From: Pseudomonas sp. Fl4BN1
Lineage (GTDB): Bacteria; Pseudomonadota; Gammaproteobacteria; Pseudomonadales; Pseudomonadaceae
NCBI RefSeq assembly: GCF_009908285.1
Contig: NZ_JAAARM010000022.1
Coordinates: 56,480 to 120,479 of the forward strand
Reading direction: 5' to 3'
Length of the DNA stretch: 64,000 nt
The notes under the pieces were generated by a model that saw nothing but the letters and a program-made list of their open reading frames with translations, did not search any database and was not told the origin of the DNA. Every line of letters starts with the position of its first letter. Position 1 is the first letter of the stretch. The position numbers were made by a program, and so were the translations under genes. Below, piece after piece: positions 50,055 to 59,513 of the stretch.

Positions 50055-53000
50055 TCAGGCGCAGTGTATTTGCAGCGTCTCGGCCAGTTGCTCCATGGCC
50101 TGGTGCAAGGCATCCACCGATTCCGTCAGGCGCTCGCCGCCCAGTTCGTTGCAAGCAGCTTCCAGTTGCTCGCAACAGGCAATCAGCGCGTGCGCCTTGA
50201 TGATTCTCGCGCCACCCTTGACCCGATGCGCCAGGTCCGCGAGGCCCGTCAGGTCATTTTTGCCGAACAGTTCGAGCAGCCGGGCCAGGTCCTGTTCATT
50301 GCTGCCGGCCAGATCGCCGAGCAGGCTCCTGATCGACTCCCGGTCGCCCCGGGTCAACTGCTCCAGGCTGCTCAGGTCGATGTCACCCGCCGGCGGCGTC
50401 GCCTCCTCCTTGATCAGCGGCGGCTCTCCCCCCGGAGCGACCAACGCCAGCCGCGCGCCCAGGTCCTTGAGGCTGATGGGCTTGAACAGGCAATCGTCCA
50501 TCCCGGCCTCCAGGCAGCGTGCCTTTTCCTCCGGCTGGGCATTGGCGGTGAACCCCAGGATCAGGCAGGGCGCCAGGCCCTGGGTGTGTTCTTCCTCGCG
50601 AATGGCCTTGCTCAGCACATAGCCATTCATCACCGGCATGTTGCAGTCGGTAATGACCACGTCGAAATGCTGGTTGCGCCAGGCCCGCAGGCCATGGGCG
50701 CCGTCTTCGGCATCACTGACCCGGTGCCCCAGGTAGCTCAACTGCTGAGACAGCAGCAGGCGGTTGGCCGGGTAGTCATCGACCACCAGGATGTCGAGGA
50801 TCTGCGGCGGCGCAATCCGCTCCACCACGGGTGTCTCGACTTCTGGCAAAGGCGCCAGGGTCGGGAAGTCGAGCAGCACCTCGATCCGCGTGCCCTGCCC
50901 CAGCACGCTGCTCAGGGTCAACTGGCCCCCCATCATTTCGCACAGGGTGCGGCTGATCACCAGGCCCAGGCCCGAGCCGCCACGGGCCGATGGGTTGCTG
51001 TTGCTGGCCTGGGCGAACGGGCTGAACAGGCGCTGTTGATCCTCGACCGAGATGCCGCTGCCGGTGTCCTCGATCAGCAGGCGGATGGCCAGGCGCTCCT
51101 CGTCGGTGTCGGACGCCACCTGCACGCTCAAACGCACTTCGCCTTCGTGGGTGAACTTGATGGCATTGCTCAGCAGGTTCGAAACGATCTGCTTGAAGCG
51201 CAGCGGGTCGATCAGTACGTCACGGTTACTCTTGAAGTCGAGGTCGAGTATCAGTCGCAGGCGTTTCTGCCGCGCCAGCCCCTCGAAGATCCTCGCCACC
51301 GAATCCACCAGGACCCGCAGATTGGCCCGCTGCGGAGACAGCGACAGGCGCCCGGACTCGATCCGCGCAATATCGAGGATGTCGCCGATCAGCTCCAGCA
51401 AGCCGAGCGCCGCCCCCGAGGCGACTTCGATGGAGAAGCGGTCCATGACGCCCTGGTCGGCCTTTTTCATCGCCAGTTCAAGCATGCCGATCACCGCGTT
51501 CATCGGCGTGCGGATTTCATGGCTCATGGTGGCCAGGAACGTGGTCTTGGCCCGGTTGGCGCCATCGGCGTCGTCCTTGGCCTCGCGCAACTGCTCAAGC
51601 AGGTGCTGGCGCTCGCTGACATCGATCCAGCCGGAGATCAGCCCGGCGACCTCGCCGTCGCTGCCACGGTACGGCAGCATCCAGTGATAGATCGTCAGCG
51701 CCGTGCCCTGCCGCAGGGTCAACGTGCGGTCCTGGACCCGTGACTGGCCCTCGTGCATGACGCGCAGGTAATCGTCGTGATAGGCCTGGGCCTCGACTTT
51801 CTGCGCGTTCAGTACACCTTCGACGACGGTCTTGCCGATCACTTCTTCGCGCGCGACACCGAACACATCGAGGTAGGCCGAGTTGCACACCATCAGGCGC
51901 CCTTGGCGATCGCGGACATAGATCGGATGCGGGGTGCCGTCGATCAGCACGCGCATGAACTCCATCTGGTCGCCGAGGGCCCGCTCGGCCTGCTCACGCT
52001 TGCGGATCAGACCGCGCAGGTAGGTAATCCAGCCCACGGCGAGCAACAGCAGGACAGCGGCGGCGATAAAGCCCTGGATGATGGCCGGGCGATAACGCTG
52101 CCAGTAGCTGTCGTTGATCACCACTTCACTGCGCCAGCGGTTGGTCAAGGCATCCATCTCATCGGGGGTGATGCTCAGCAGCGCCTTGTCGAGGATCGAA
52201 TACAGTTCCAGCGCCCCGCGGTTGGTAGCGAAGGCCACCCGCGCTGGCAAGGTGCCGACCGTGCTGGTCACTCGCAGCCGGTCCAGGTACTGCCGGGAAA
52301 TCATGTAACGGGCGCTGATCAGTGAATTGACCGCACCGTCCACCTCGCCCCTGGCCACCAGCGCCATGGCTTCAGCGGCATTCTCCACCGCCACCAGCTG
52401 GATGCGCGGGAAGTTGTCGATGATGAACTCGCGCAGCACGTTGCCGCGGATCAACGCGAGTTTTTTCCCGGCCATCTCGTCCAGGGTGTTCGGCGCCCCT
52501 TCGTCGATACGCGTCACCAGGACAAAAGGCGTGGTCAGGTAAGGCGGGGTGAAGCGCAGTTCGTTTTCCCGCTCGTAGCTGGGGGTGAAGGCGGCCAGCA
52601 GGTCAGCCTTGCCGCTCTTGACCAGCTCGATCAGCTCGATCAGCTCGTTCACCGAGTCGCCGCGCACCACCTCGAACTTCAGGCCGGTGCGCAGGCTGAT
52701 CTTGTTCAGCACATCGGAACTGATGCCGCGAAACTCGCCCTGGGCATTGATGAACGACAGCGGCAGGTAGTTCTCGTTGATCGCCACTTTCAGGCGCGGA
52801 TGCTGCTCCAACCAGCGCTGTTCCTTGTCGCTGAAATGCAGGCGGGACTGGCCGGGAATACCCGCGCCACCCGCACTCCAGCGGCGGTGGATGGTCATCT
52901 GTTCACTGACGGGAATCACCTCCAGCGCCGCGTTGACGATATTCAACAGGCGTTGGTTGTCCTGGGCCGTGGCAAAGGCGAAATGGTTCACCTCCAGGCG

Positions 53001-53711
53001 CGCGAAGTCGGTCAACTGCACATTGTTGAGGTAGTTGCGGTTGATCAGGTAATTGGCGCTGATCGAGTCGCCCAGGTACACGTCCGCCTGACCAAAGGCG
53101 ACCGCGCCGATGGCACTCAAGGCCGATGGGTAGAGTTGCAGCTGGGCCTCGGGGTAGCGCTGCTTGACGGTAGCAGGCGGCAGGTAGTGATAGAGCATCG
53201 CCACCCGCTTGCCCGCCAGGTCGGGCGGCAGGCTCTGGCTATCGTTGCTGCGGGTGACCAGGGTCGGCTGGTCTTCGGCATAGGGCCTGGAGATCAGCAG
53301 TTGCGGGTCGGCGGCTTCAAAACCATTGGCGGTGGCCAGCAGGTCGATGTCGCCGTCCTTGAGCGCCTGGATCACTTCGGCGCGGGAGCCATAGCGGCGC
53401 ACCTGCACATCGACGTGCAGCAGGTTGGCCAGCAGCACCGCGTAGTCGGCCGACAAGCCTTCGAAAGAGCGTCCGTTGCCGGTCATGTCAAAGGGTGCGT
53501 AGTCAGGCTCCGAGGCCCCCAGCAGCAACGTGCCCTTGTGCCGCAGCCAGCTCCAGTCGGCCTCGTCCAGCGAGACGTGATAGCCATCGACGCTGGAGCG
53601 CCCGAGCACGCCCATGCTCTGGACCCTGGCTTCGGCCATGGCCGCCGGTGCCGTGCACAGCTGGATGAACACAAACAGTGCCGCAAGACCGGTTCGCAAA
53701 TGATTGCCCAT
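50055..53711 (-). CDS. RocS-like unorthodox sensor kinase
   Basis: A 1218-aa BvgS-type kinase. After a signal peptide come two periplasmic solute-binding-like domains (residues ~50-270 and ~295-530), one membrane helix (~545-565), a PAS domain, then histidine kinase H731 in MSHEIRTPMNAV, an HATPase with GSGLGLVISR, a receiver with Asp1022 (VITDCNMPVMNG) and an HPt domain with His1162 (LAHRVKGGARI). All phosphorelay residues look present. Its ATG follows directly on the stop of the LuxR-type regulator gene, so they are co-transcribed. The layout equals RocS1/SadS, which controls fimbriae in P. aeruginosa. Confidence 0.9.
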   Translation of the reverse strand: MGNHLRTGLAALFVFIQLCTAPAAMAEARVQSMGVLGRSSVDGYHVSLDEADWSWLRHKGTLLLGASEPDYAPFDMTGNGRSFEGLSADYAVLLANLLHVDVQVRRYGSRAEVIQALKDGDIDLLATANGFEAADPQLLISRPYAEDQPTLVTRSNDSQSLPPDLAGKRVAMLYHYLPPATVKQRYPEAQLQLYPSALSAIGAVAFGQADVYLGDSISANYLINRNYLNNVQLTDFARLEVNHFAFATAQDNQRLLNIVNAALEVIPVSEQMTIHRRWSAGGAGIPGQSRLHFSDKEQRWLEQHPRLKVAINENYLPLSFINAQGEFRGISSDVLNKISLRTGLKFEVVRGDSVNELIELIELVKSGKADLLAAFTPSYERENELRFTPPYLTTPFVLVTRIDEGAPNTLDEMAGKKLALIRGNVLREFIIDNFPRIQLVAVENAAEAMALVARGEVDGAVNSLISARYMISRQYLDRLRVTSTVGTLPARVAFATNRGALELYSILDKALLSITPDEMDALTNRWRSEVVINDSYWQRYRPAIIQGFIAAAVLLLLAVGWITYLRGLIRKREQAERALGDQMEFMRVLIDGTPHPIYVRDRQGRLMVCNSAYLDVFGVAREEVIGKTVVEGVLNAQKVEAQAYHDDYLRVMHEGQSRVQDRTLTLRQGTALTIYHWMLPYRGSDGEVAGLISGWIDVSERQHLLEQLREAKDDADGANRAKTTFLATMSHEIRTPMNAVIGMLELAMKKADQGVMDRFSIEVASGAALGLLELIGDILDIARIESGRLSLSPQRANLRVLVDSVARIFEGLARQKRLRLILDLDFKSNRDVLIDPLRFKQIVSNLLSNAIKFTHEGEVRLSVQVASDTDEERLAIRLLIEDTGSGISVEDQQRLFSPFAQASNSNPSARGGSGLGLVISRTLCEMMGGQLTLSSVLGQGTRIEVLLDFPTLAPLPEVETPVVERIAPPQILDILVVDDYPANRLLLSQQLSYLGHRVSDAEDGAHGLRAWRNQHFDVVITDCNMPVMNGYVLSKAIREEEHTQGLAPCLILGFTANAQPEEKARCLEAGMDDCLFKPISLKDLGARLALVAPGGEPPLIKEEATPPAGDIDLSSLEQLTRGDRESIRSLLGDLAGSNEQDLARLLELFGKNDLTGLADLAHRVKGGARIIKAHALIACCEQLEAACNELGGERLTESVDALHQAMEQLAETLQIHCA

Positions 53712-54338
53712 CTAGATCAGGTGATTGCGTTTGGCGAAGTCGGCCAGGTACACCACCGACTTCATGTTCAGCTTCTCGATCAGCCGGGTTTTGTAGGTGC
53801 TGACGGTCTTGCTGCTGAGCAGCATGCTTTCGCCGATGTCCTTGTTGCTCATGCCCAGGGCCAGTTGCTGCAGGATGCTCAGTTCGCGATCGGACAGGCT
53901 CTGGATCATCGCCTGTTCCGAGGCTTCGCTGTCGCTGCGACGCACTGAGCTGACCGCCAGATTGGGGAAATACATGTACCCCGACATTACCGCCTTGATG
54001 CCCTTGATCAGTTCGCTCAGGTCGTCGACTTTCGAGATGTAGCCGGCCGCGCCGGCCTTCATGCAGCGCGCGGAATAATAGAGCGGCGACTGCGAGGTGA
54101 GAATCAGGATCTTGCAGGTCAAGCCCAGGGCGGTGATCCGGCTCAGGACTTCCAGGCCGTCCATGCGTGGCATGGCAATATCCAGCAGGATCAACTCGGG
54201 CTGATGCTCACGCACCAGTTGTACGGCATCGACGCCGTTGTCGGTTTCCGCGACGACTTCAAAACCTTCCTGCTTGAGCAACATTTTCACGGTGGAGCGA
54301 ATGAACGGATGATCGTCCACAACCAAAGCCTTTTGCAT
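53712..54338 (-). CDS. RocA-like NarL/FixJ response regulator
   Basis: From ATG 54338 (GGAGGTTCA before it) the protein is 208 aa. The receiver has ALVVDDHPF and the phospho-acceptor Asp53 in LILLDIAMP. The C-terminal LuxR-type helix-turn-helix is SDRELSILQQLALGMSNKDI followed by SKTVSTYKTRLIEKL. It probably receives phosphate from the kinase encoded next and activates the fimbrial operon. Its stop codon is immediately followed by the kinase ATG. Confidence 0.9.
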   Translation of the reverse strand: MQKALVVDDHPFIRSTVKMLLKQEGFEVVAETDNGVDAVQLVREHQPELILLDIAMPRMDGLEVLSRITALGLTCKILILTSQSPLYYSARCMKAGAAGYISKVDDLSELIKGIKAVMSGYMYFPNLAVSSVRRSDSEASEQAMIQSLSDRELSILQQLALGMSNKDIGESMLLSSKTVSTYKTRLIEKLNMKSVVYLADFAKRNHLI

Positions 54339-54398
54339 TGAACCTCCAAAAATAGATCGACTGCTACCCAACGCCCCGGCTTGCACTACTCCCCCGAC

Positions 54399-55583
54399 TC
54401 AGCGGGCACGACCTTCCAGCCACTGCCGCAGGCCATGCCCCGTCATCGGGTGGGCCAGGTAGAAACCCTGGCCGAACAGGCACCCCATCCGCACCAGTTC
54501 ATCGCGAATACGCTGGCTGCTCACGCCCTCGATCACCACGCTCATGTTCAACGAAGCGGCCAGCGCCAGGGTGCTGCTCACCGCCGCCCGGCTGCGTGGA
54601 TCCCAGAGATTCTGCACGCACTCGCCCTCCAGTTTGATCTGATTGAAAGGCACCTGACAGAGTAGCTTCAACGAAGAAAATCCCATGCCGAAATCATCGA
54701 TCGCCAGACCGCAACCCATCATGCGCAAACGCAGCAGACTCTCCAGCGTGGTGAACTGCATATCCAGCAAGCCATTCTCCGCCAGCTCGAACAACAAGGT
54801 CGAGCCAGGGAGTTCGTGGCGGCGCAAGGCGTGCTGGATTTCGTCGATCAGTTCACAGTGCGCCAGCTGCGAGGCGTGCAGGTTGAAGGCCAGTTCAAGG
54901 TTCATTCCCTCGCGGCGCAACATGCCCAGCATGCCCAGGCCCTGCTCGAGCAATTGCTTGAACATTTCGTCGATCAGATCGTAGGCCAGCACCGCGGCCA
55001 GGAAGATTTCCGGCAACAGCAGGCCCCGGGAGGGATGCTCCCAGCGCGCCAGGGCTTCGATACCGGCCAGGTCGCCGGTCCGCATCGCGAACTTGGGCTG
55101 GAACCAGGCACGGAACTCCCCCAGGGCCAGGCCACGGCGCACATCGTCTTCGCTGGGCAGATCCTGCGGCGGCAACCCCAGGGACCTGGGCAGATGGCGT
55201 CAATGGCTGTAGCGCTTGAGCACCCGCTGCAGAAGCTGGGGCTGCGGGGGTGTTTCCAGCTCCCCCAGCAGCCGCACCCCCATCAAGGCCAGGAGCTGCC
55301 CCAGGCCGCGGCGCAGTTCCGGCTCCAGTTCGCCACACTGCACCACCGAACGCACCATGCCCGCCTGGCTGGACCGGCGCAGAAACTGCAGGGCATCGCC
55401 CCCCTGCATGGCCAGATCACAGAGGACGATATCGATGCATCCCGACAGTTCGATCCATGCCATGGCCTGCTCGGCCTGCTCGGCCTGCAGCACCTCGGAC
55501 ATTCCGAGTTTCTGCAATTGCATGACCATCACGTTGCGTTGAAAGGAATGGCTTTCCAGAACAAGAACACGGAGCGAAACCAT
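54399..55583 (-). pseudogene. RocR-like receiver-EAL gene split by in-frame TGA
   Basis: The receiver part (55200-55583, 127 codons) and the EAL part (to 54399) are in the same frame and are separated only by a TGA at 55200-55202. A plausible second start (TTG 55175) has no ribosome-binding site. The receiver reads VLVLESHSF, so an acidic-pocket Asp is Ser, while LCDLAMQ keeps the acceptor. The EAL part keeps EALARW and IDDFGMGFSS but has KLEGEC for KxD and EGVS for EGVE. Stop plus altered catalytic residues suggest decay of a rocR paralogue. Two separate proteins or readthrough remain possible. Confidence 0.7.
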
Positions 55584-55666
55584 CGTTGCCTGTCACTTTG
55601 CGGGCTGTAGGGCTGGCTATAGTGACAAGCGATTCGCGGGGCCGAAGAAGGGTTTATCTCGCAGGT

Positions 55667-55680
55667 TTGTAGGAAATTTC
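55667..55680 (-). promoter_or_regulatory. TTGTAGGAAATTTC motif before rocR-like gene
   Basis: An exact 14-bp copy of the motif at 49835-49848, here 84 bp upstream of the rocR-like start. Probable regulator-binding site shared by the fimbrial and roc operons. Confidence 0.55.
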
Positions 55681-55736
55681 CCAGAGCAGCCGGTGGACGC
55701 CCGACTGCCCGCCAGGCCATTGCAAGCGCACCGCGA

Positions 55737-56762
55737 TCAGCGCTGCCAGTCCTCGGCCGTGGCGAAAAACGCCCGCGCGTTGTCTTCCAGGCTGTCCAGA
55801 TGGTAGCCACCTTCCTGGACGATCAGGCACGGCAGGCCGAGGCTGCGGATGCGCTGGCCAAGGATGGCGAAACCGTCGCGGGTCACCGCAACCTTGCTTT
55901 GCGGATCGAGCTGGTAGATGTCGAAGCCCAGGGACAGCACCAGTACCTGGGCGCCAAAATCCTTCACCGCGGCCAGGGCCTGATCCAGGTGGGCAAGAAA
56001 ATCCGCTTCGCTGGCGCCATGCGTCATCGGCAGGTTGAGGTTGTAGCCCTCACCCGCTCCGCTGCCACGTTCCTCGGTAAAACCGACAACCGCCGGGTAG
56101 AAGTTGGTCGGGTCGCCATGCACCGAGACATACAGCACGTCGGCCCGTTCGTAGAAGATTTCCTGGATGCCCTGACCGTGGTGCATGTCGGTATCCAGCA
56201 CCGCAACCCGGGCGTAGCGCTCGCGCAACACCTGGGCGGCGATCGCCGCATTGTTCAGGTAGCAGAAGCCACCCGCGGCTTCGGCCCGGGCGTGGTGGCC
56301 CGGCGGGCGGCACAAGGCATAGGCAGCCGGTTCGCCGTCCAGTAGGGCACGGGCCCCGGCAATGGCGCTCTGCGCCGACCAGTAGGCCGAACGCCAGGTC
56401 TGCTCGCCCACCGGGCAGCTGCCGTCCGCCAGGTAACGGGCGGCCTGGGCGAGGATGCCGCGCAGCGCATTGGGCTCACGCACGAAGATGTTGGACATGA
56501 CTTCATCGCCCCAGTCCTCGGGGATGTCCTTCCAGCGCCGGTAGGCTTCTTCAAGGAACTTCAGGTACGACGCGCCGTGCACCGCCTGCAAGGGTTGCAG
56601 GCCGGCGTCCGCGGGTTGGCATACCGCAAAGCCCAGGGAGTGGGCCGCCTGCACCAGGCGCCGGGCGCGCTCGGGGACTTCCTGGGGCGTGCGCATCTGG
56701 CCCCGGGAGTAGTAGCTGCGGGGATGGTGCAGCAATTGTTCAGGGTGGAAAAAACTGCGCAT
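55737..56762 (-). CDS. Acetylpolyamine amidohydrolase-like (histone deacetylase family)
   Basis: The 341-aa protein has the class II HDAC-like fold: CRPPGHHARAEAAGGFCYLN with the His pair, LDTDMHHGQG with Asp and His zinc ligands, and LSLGFDIYQLDP with the third. Length and the lead sequence (HPEQLLHHPRSYYSRGQMRT) match Pseudomonas acetylpolyamine amidohydrolases such as AphB. It would remove acetyl groups from polyamines such as acetylputrescine or acetylcadaverine. It ends an operon with a carbamoylase-like gene and an MHS transporter. Confidence 0.85.
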   Translation of the reverse strand: MRSFFHPEQLLHHPRSYYSRGQMRTPQEVPERARRLVQAAHSLGFAVCQPADAGLQPLQAVHGASYLKFLEEAYRRWKDIPEDWGDEVMSNIFVREPNALRGILAQAARYLADGSCPVGEQTWRSAYWSAQSAIAGARALLDGEPAAYALCRPPGHHARAEAAGGFCYLNNAAIAAQVLRERYARVAVLDTDMHHGQGIQEIFYERADVLYVSVHGDPTNFYPAVVGFTEERGSGAGEGYNLNLPMTHGASEADFLAHLDQALAAVKDFGAQVLVLSLGFDIYQLDPQSKVAVTRDGFAILGQRIRSLGLPCLIVQEGGYHLDSLEDNARAFFATAEDWQR

Positions 56763-56771
56763 AACTTCTCC

Positions 56772-58004
56772 TCAGGCTACCCGGCCGGCGCGGGCCAGCA
56801 CGGCGTTAAGCAATACATCGGCACCCTGGCGCACGTCCTCGGGCAACACATCTTCGGCTTCGTTGTGGCTCAGGCCACCGACACAGGGAATGAACACCAT
56901 GGCCGTCGGGCAGTAGCGCGCCAGCAGGATGGCGTCATGGCCGGCGCCGCTGACGATGGACTGCTGAGGGTAGCCCAGGCCCTCCACCGCCTGCTGCACC
57001 GCCGCCACGCACTCGCTGTCGAACGGCGTGGCGGGGCTGACCCAATGCTGGCTGATGCCGACCTTGAGCCCGCGCTGGCCGGCGATGGCCTGCAGGCGTT
57101 CCTCGACCTGGCGCTGCATGGCGGCGATCTGCTGATCCTGGTGATGGCGCAGGTCGACGGTGAAGTTCAGCAGTCCGGGAATGGTGTTGCGCGAGGACTT
57201 GGCGATGCTCAACTCGCCCACGGTGGTCAGGCCCTGGGGGGCGAAATCCGCGGCCAACTGCTCCACCGCAAGGATCATCTGCGCCGCGCCATACAGCGCG
57301 TCCTTGCGCAGCGGCATCGGTGTGGTGCCGGCGTGGGCAGCCAGGCCTTCGACCTGCACATCGAGCCAGCGGATCGCCTGGCCGCCGCTGACCACGCCGA
57401 TGCTCTTGGCGTTGTCTTCGAGGATCGGGCCCTGTTCGATATGGGCCTCGAAGTAGGCATCCACCGCTCCGCCCAAGGGTCGGCTGCCGGCATACCCGGT
57501 GCGCTGCAGGGCCTGGGCGACGCTGATGCCCTCGGCGTCGCGCACCGCCAGGGCGGCGTCCAGGCTCATGACTCCGGTGAACACCGCCGAGCCGAACATC
57601 GCCGGGGTGAAGCGCGCGCCCTCCTCGTTGGTCCAGACCGCCACTTCCAGGGGCTTGCGGGTCTGAATGCCCAGGTCATTGAGGCTGCGCACCACTTCCA
57701 GGCCGGCCAGCACGCCGTACACGCCATCGAAGCGCCCGCCTTCGGGCTGGGTGTCGAGGTGGCTGCCCATCATCACCGGAGCAGCGTCGGGGTCGCGGCC
57801 AGGGCGCCGGGCAAACAGGTTGCCGATGGGGTCGACGCTCAGGTTCATGCCGGCCTCGGTGCACCAGTGGGCAAACAGCTCGCGACCGGCCCGGTCTTCA
57901 TCGCTCAAGGCCAGGCGGCAGCTGCCACCACGGGCCGTGGCGCCAATTTCGGCCATGGCCATCAGGCTCGCCCAGAGGCGCTCGCCATTGCTTTTCAACA
58001 TCAT
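56772..58004 (-). CDS. M20-family hydantoinase/carbamoylase-type amidase
   Basis: From ATG 58004 (TCTGGAGAACCTG before it) the protein is 410 aa, the size of N-carbamoyl-L-amino acid hydrolases and allantoate amidohydrolases. Metal motifs are GSHLDTQPEGGRFDG and VWTNEEGARFTP; the dimerisation lid follows (GQAIRWLDVQVEGLAAHAGT). The exact substrate, a ureido or amide compound, is unknown. It is 9 bp upstream of the amidohydrolase gene and 17 bp downstream of the transporter, so all three form one operon. Confidence 0.83.
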   Translation of the reverse strand: MMLKSNGERLWASLMAMAEIGATARGGSCRLALSDEDRAGRELFAHWCTEAGMNLSVDPIGNLFARRPGRDPDAAPVMMGSHLDTQPEGGRFDGVYGVLAGLEVVRSLNDLGIQTRKPLEVAVWTNEEGARFTPAMFGSAVFTGVMSLDAALAVRDAEGISVAQALQRTGYAGSRPLGGAVDAYFEAHIEQGPILEDNAKSIGVVSGGQAIRWLDVQVEGLAAHAGTTPMPLRKDALYGAAQMILAVEQLAADFAPQGLTTVGELSIAKSSRNTIPGLLNFTVDLRHHQDQQIAAMQRQVEERLQAIAGQRGLKVGISQHWVSPATPFDSECVAAVQQAVEGLGYPQQSIVSGAGHDAILLARYCPTAMVFIPCVGGLSHNEAEDVLPEDVRQGADVLLNAVLARAGRVA

Positions 58005-58021
58005 CAGGTTCTCCAGAGAAA

Positions 58022-59335
58022 TCAGGCGTTGGATGCCATTTCCAGGCGCTGGGCAGTTGCATGCCGGCGCGCAAGGGCCAGCACGCACAGCAGCGATACC
58101 GCGGCGATCAGGCTGTAGAACAGCGCCATCGGCCACCACTGGCCGCTGAAGCGGTGGGCCAGCCAGGTGCCAATCAGCGGCGTCAGGCCACCGGCCAGGG
58201 CGCCACAGACCTGATAGGCCAGGGAGATCGCGGTGTAGCGCACCCGGGTCTCGAACATGCCGCTGACGTAACCGGCGATCACCGCATAGAAGGACGCCAT
58301 GCACACCACCGCCAGGGCGATGCCGAGGATCATCAGCGGTGCCTGCCCAGAACTCACCAGCACGAACATCGGATAGGGCGAGGCCATGGCCAGCAGCGAC
58401 ACCAGGCAGAGAAAGCGTGTGGCGCCGATTTTCTCTGCGGTCCAGGCGGCCAGGGGCTGGATGCAGAACTGGATGAGCGCCACCACGAACAGGCATTCGA
58501 GGATCAGCGACCGTGGGATCTCCAGTTGCTGGGTGGTGTAGGCAATCATGAAGGTGTTGGTGAAATACACCCCGGCAATCCCCAGGGTGTTGGCGCCGAT
58601 GCACAGCAGCAGCGGGCGCCAGGCGGTGCGCAGCACTTCCATCACCGGCGTCTGCTCCTTGCGTGCCGACTTGGCCGCCTGCTCGCGGCTAGCGAGGAAT
58701 TCCGGCGACTCGTTGACCCCCAGGCGAATCGCCAGGCCCACCAGCAGCAACAGCGCGCTGGCCAGGAACGGCAGGCGCCAGCCCCAGCTCATCAGGGCGT
58801 CCTCCGGCAGGCGGGTTACCGCGCTGAAGGCCAGCAGCGAGAGAATCAGCCCCGCCGGGCTGCCCAGTTGGGCGAAGGACGCGAAGAAGTTGCGCCGGCC
58901 CTTGGGCGCATGCTCACCGGCCATCAGCACCGCCCCGCCCCACTCGCCGCCCACGGCAATGCCCTGGACGATGCGCAGCAGGATCAACAGCACCGGCGCC
59001 AAGGCGCCGATCTGTGCATAAGTCGGCAGCAGGCCGATGCAGACCGTGACCACGCCCATCATCAGCAGGGTGATCACCAGGGATTTCTTGCGGCCGATGC
59101 GGTCGCCGATATGGCCGAAAATGATCCCCCCCAGGGGCCGGGCGAAGAAGCCCACGGCAAAGGTGCCGAAGGCGGCCATGGTGCTGAACAGCTTGTCGTC
59201 GGAGGGGAAGAACAAGGCACCGAACACCAGCGCTGCGGCGGTGGCGTAGATGTAGAAGTCGTACCACTCGATCATGGTGCCGATAAAGGCGGCGGCCGCA
59301 GCCCGGCGTGGCTGGGGCGAAGCGAAAGGCTTCAT
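58022..59335 (-). CDS. MHS-type MFS transporter
   Basis: A 437-aa inner-membrane symporter of the metabolite:H+ family (ShiA/KgtP-like). The N-terminal FIGTMIEWYDFYIYATAAAL is diagnostic, FGHIGDRIGRKKSL is the family loop motif, and about twelve helices are predicted. It probably takes up the substrate for the amidase and acetylpolyamine-type enzymes encoded downstream. Substrate unknown. Confidence 0.88.
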   Translation of the reverse strand: MKPFASPQPRRAAAAAFIGTMIEWYDFYIYATAAALVFGALFFPSDDKLFSTMAAFGTFAVGFFARPLGGIIFGHIGDRIGRKKSLVITLLMMGVVTVCIGLLPTYAQIGALAPVLLILLRIVQGIAVGGEWGGAVLMAGEHAPKGRRNFFASFAQLGSPAGLILSLLAFSAVTRLPEDALMSWGWRLPFLASALLLLVGLAIRLGVNESPEFLASREQAAKSARKEQTPVMEVLRTAWRPLLLCIGANTLGIAGVYFTNTFMIAYTTQQLEIPRSLILECLFVVALIQFCIQPLAAWTAEKIGATRFLCLVSLLAMASPYPMFVLVSSGQAPLMILGIALAVVCMASFYAVIAGYVSGMFETRVRYTAISLAYQVCGALAGGLTPLIGTWLAHRFSGQWWPMALFYSLIAAVSLLCVLALARRHATAQRLEMASNA

Positions 59336-59513
59336 GGTTGGCTCCCTTGATTATTTTTTTGGCAGGAGAAAGGGTCGGGGGCAGGGGCTTCTGCTGGCAC
59401 CTGTCTGGGGTGGATTTATCCGTTTTGCGGAATAATTAGTCAATTTTCTATTGGTTATCTCGATTATTATCCTGGCTTATGATTCACCTCCAGCCCGACC
59501 CAGAGCCCCCGCC
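59336..59513. promoter_or_regulatory. Divergent promoter, possible LysR sites
   Basis: An AT-rich segment between the transporter and the LysR gene. GGATTTATCC at 59412-59421 and AATAAT (59431-59436) with ATTATT (59463-59468) form loosely symmetrical elements typical in spacing of LysR-type sites. These are candidates only. Confidence 0.45.
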
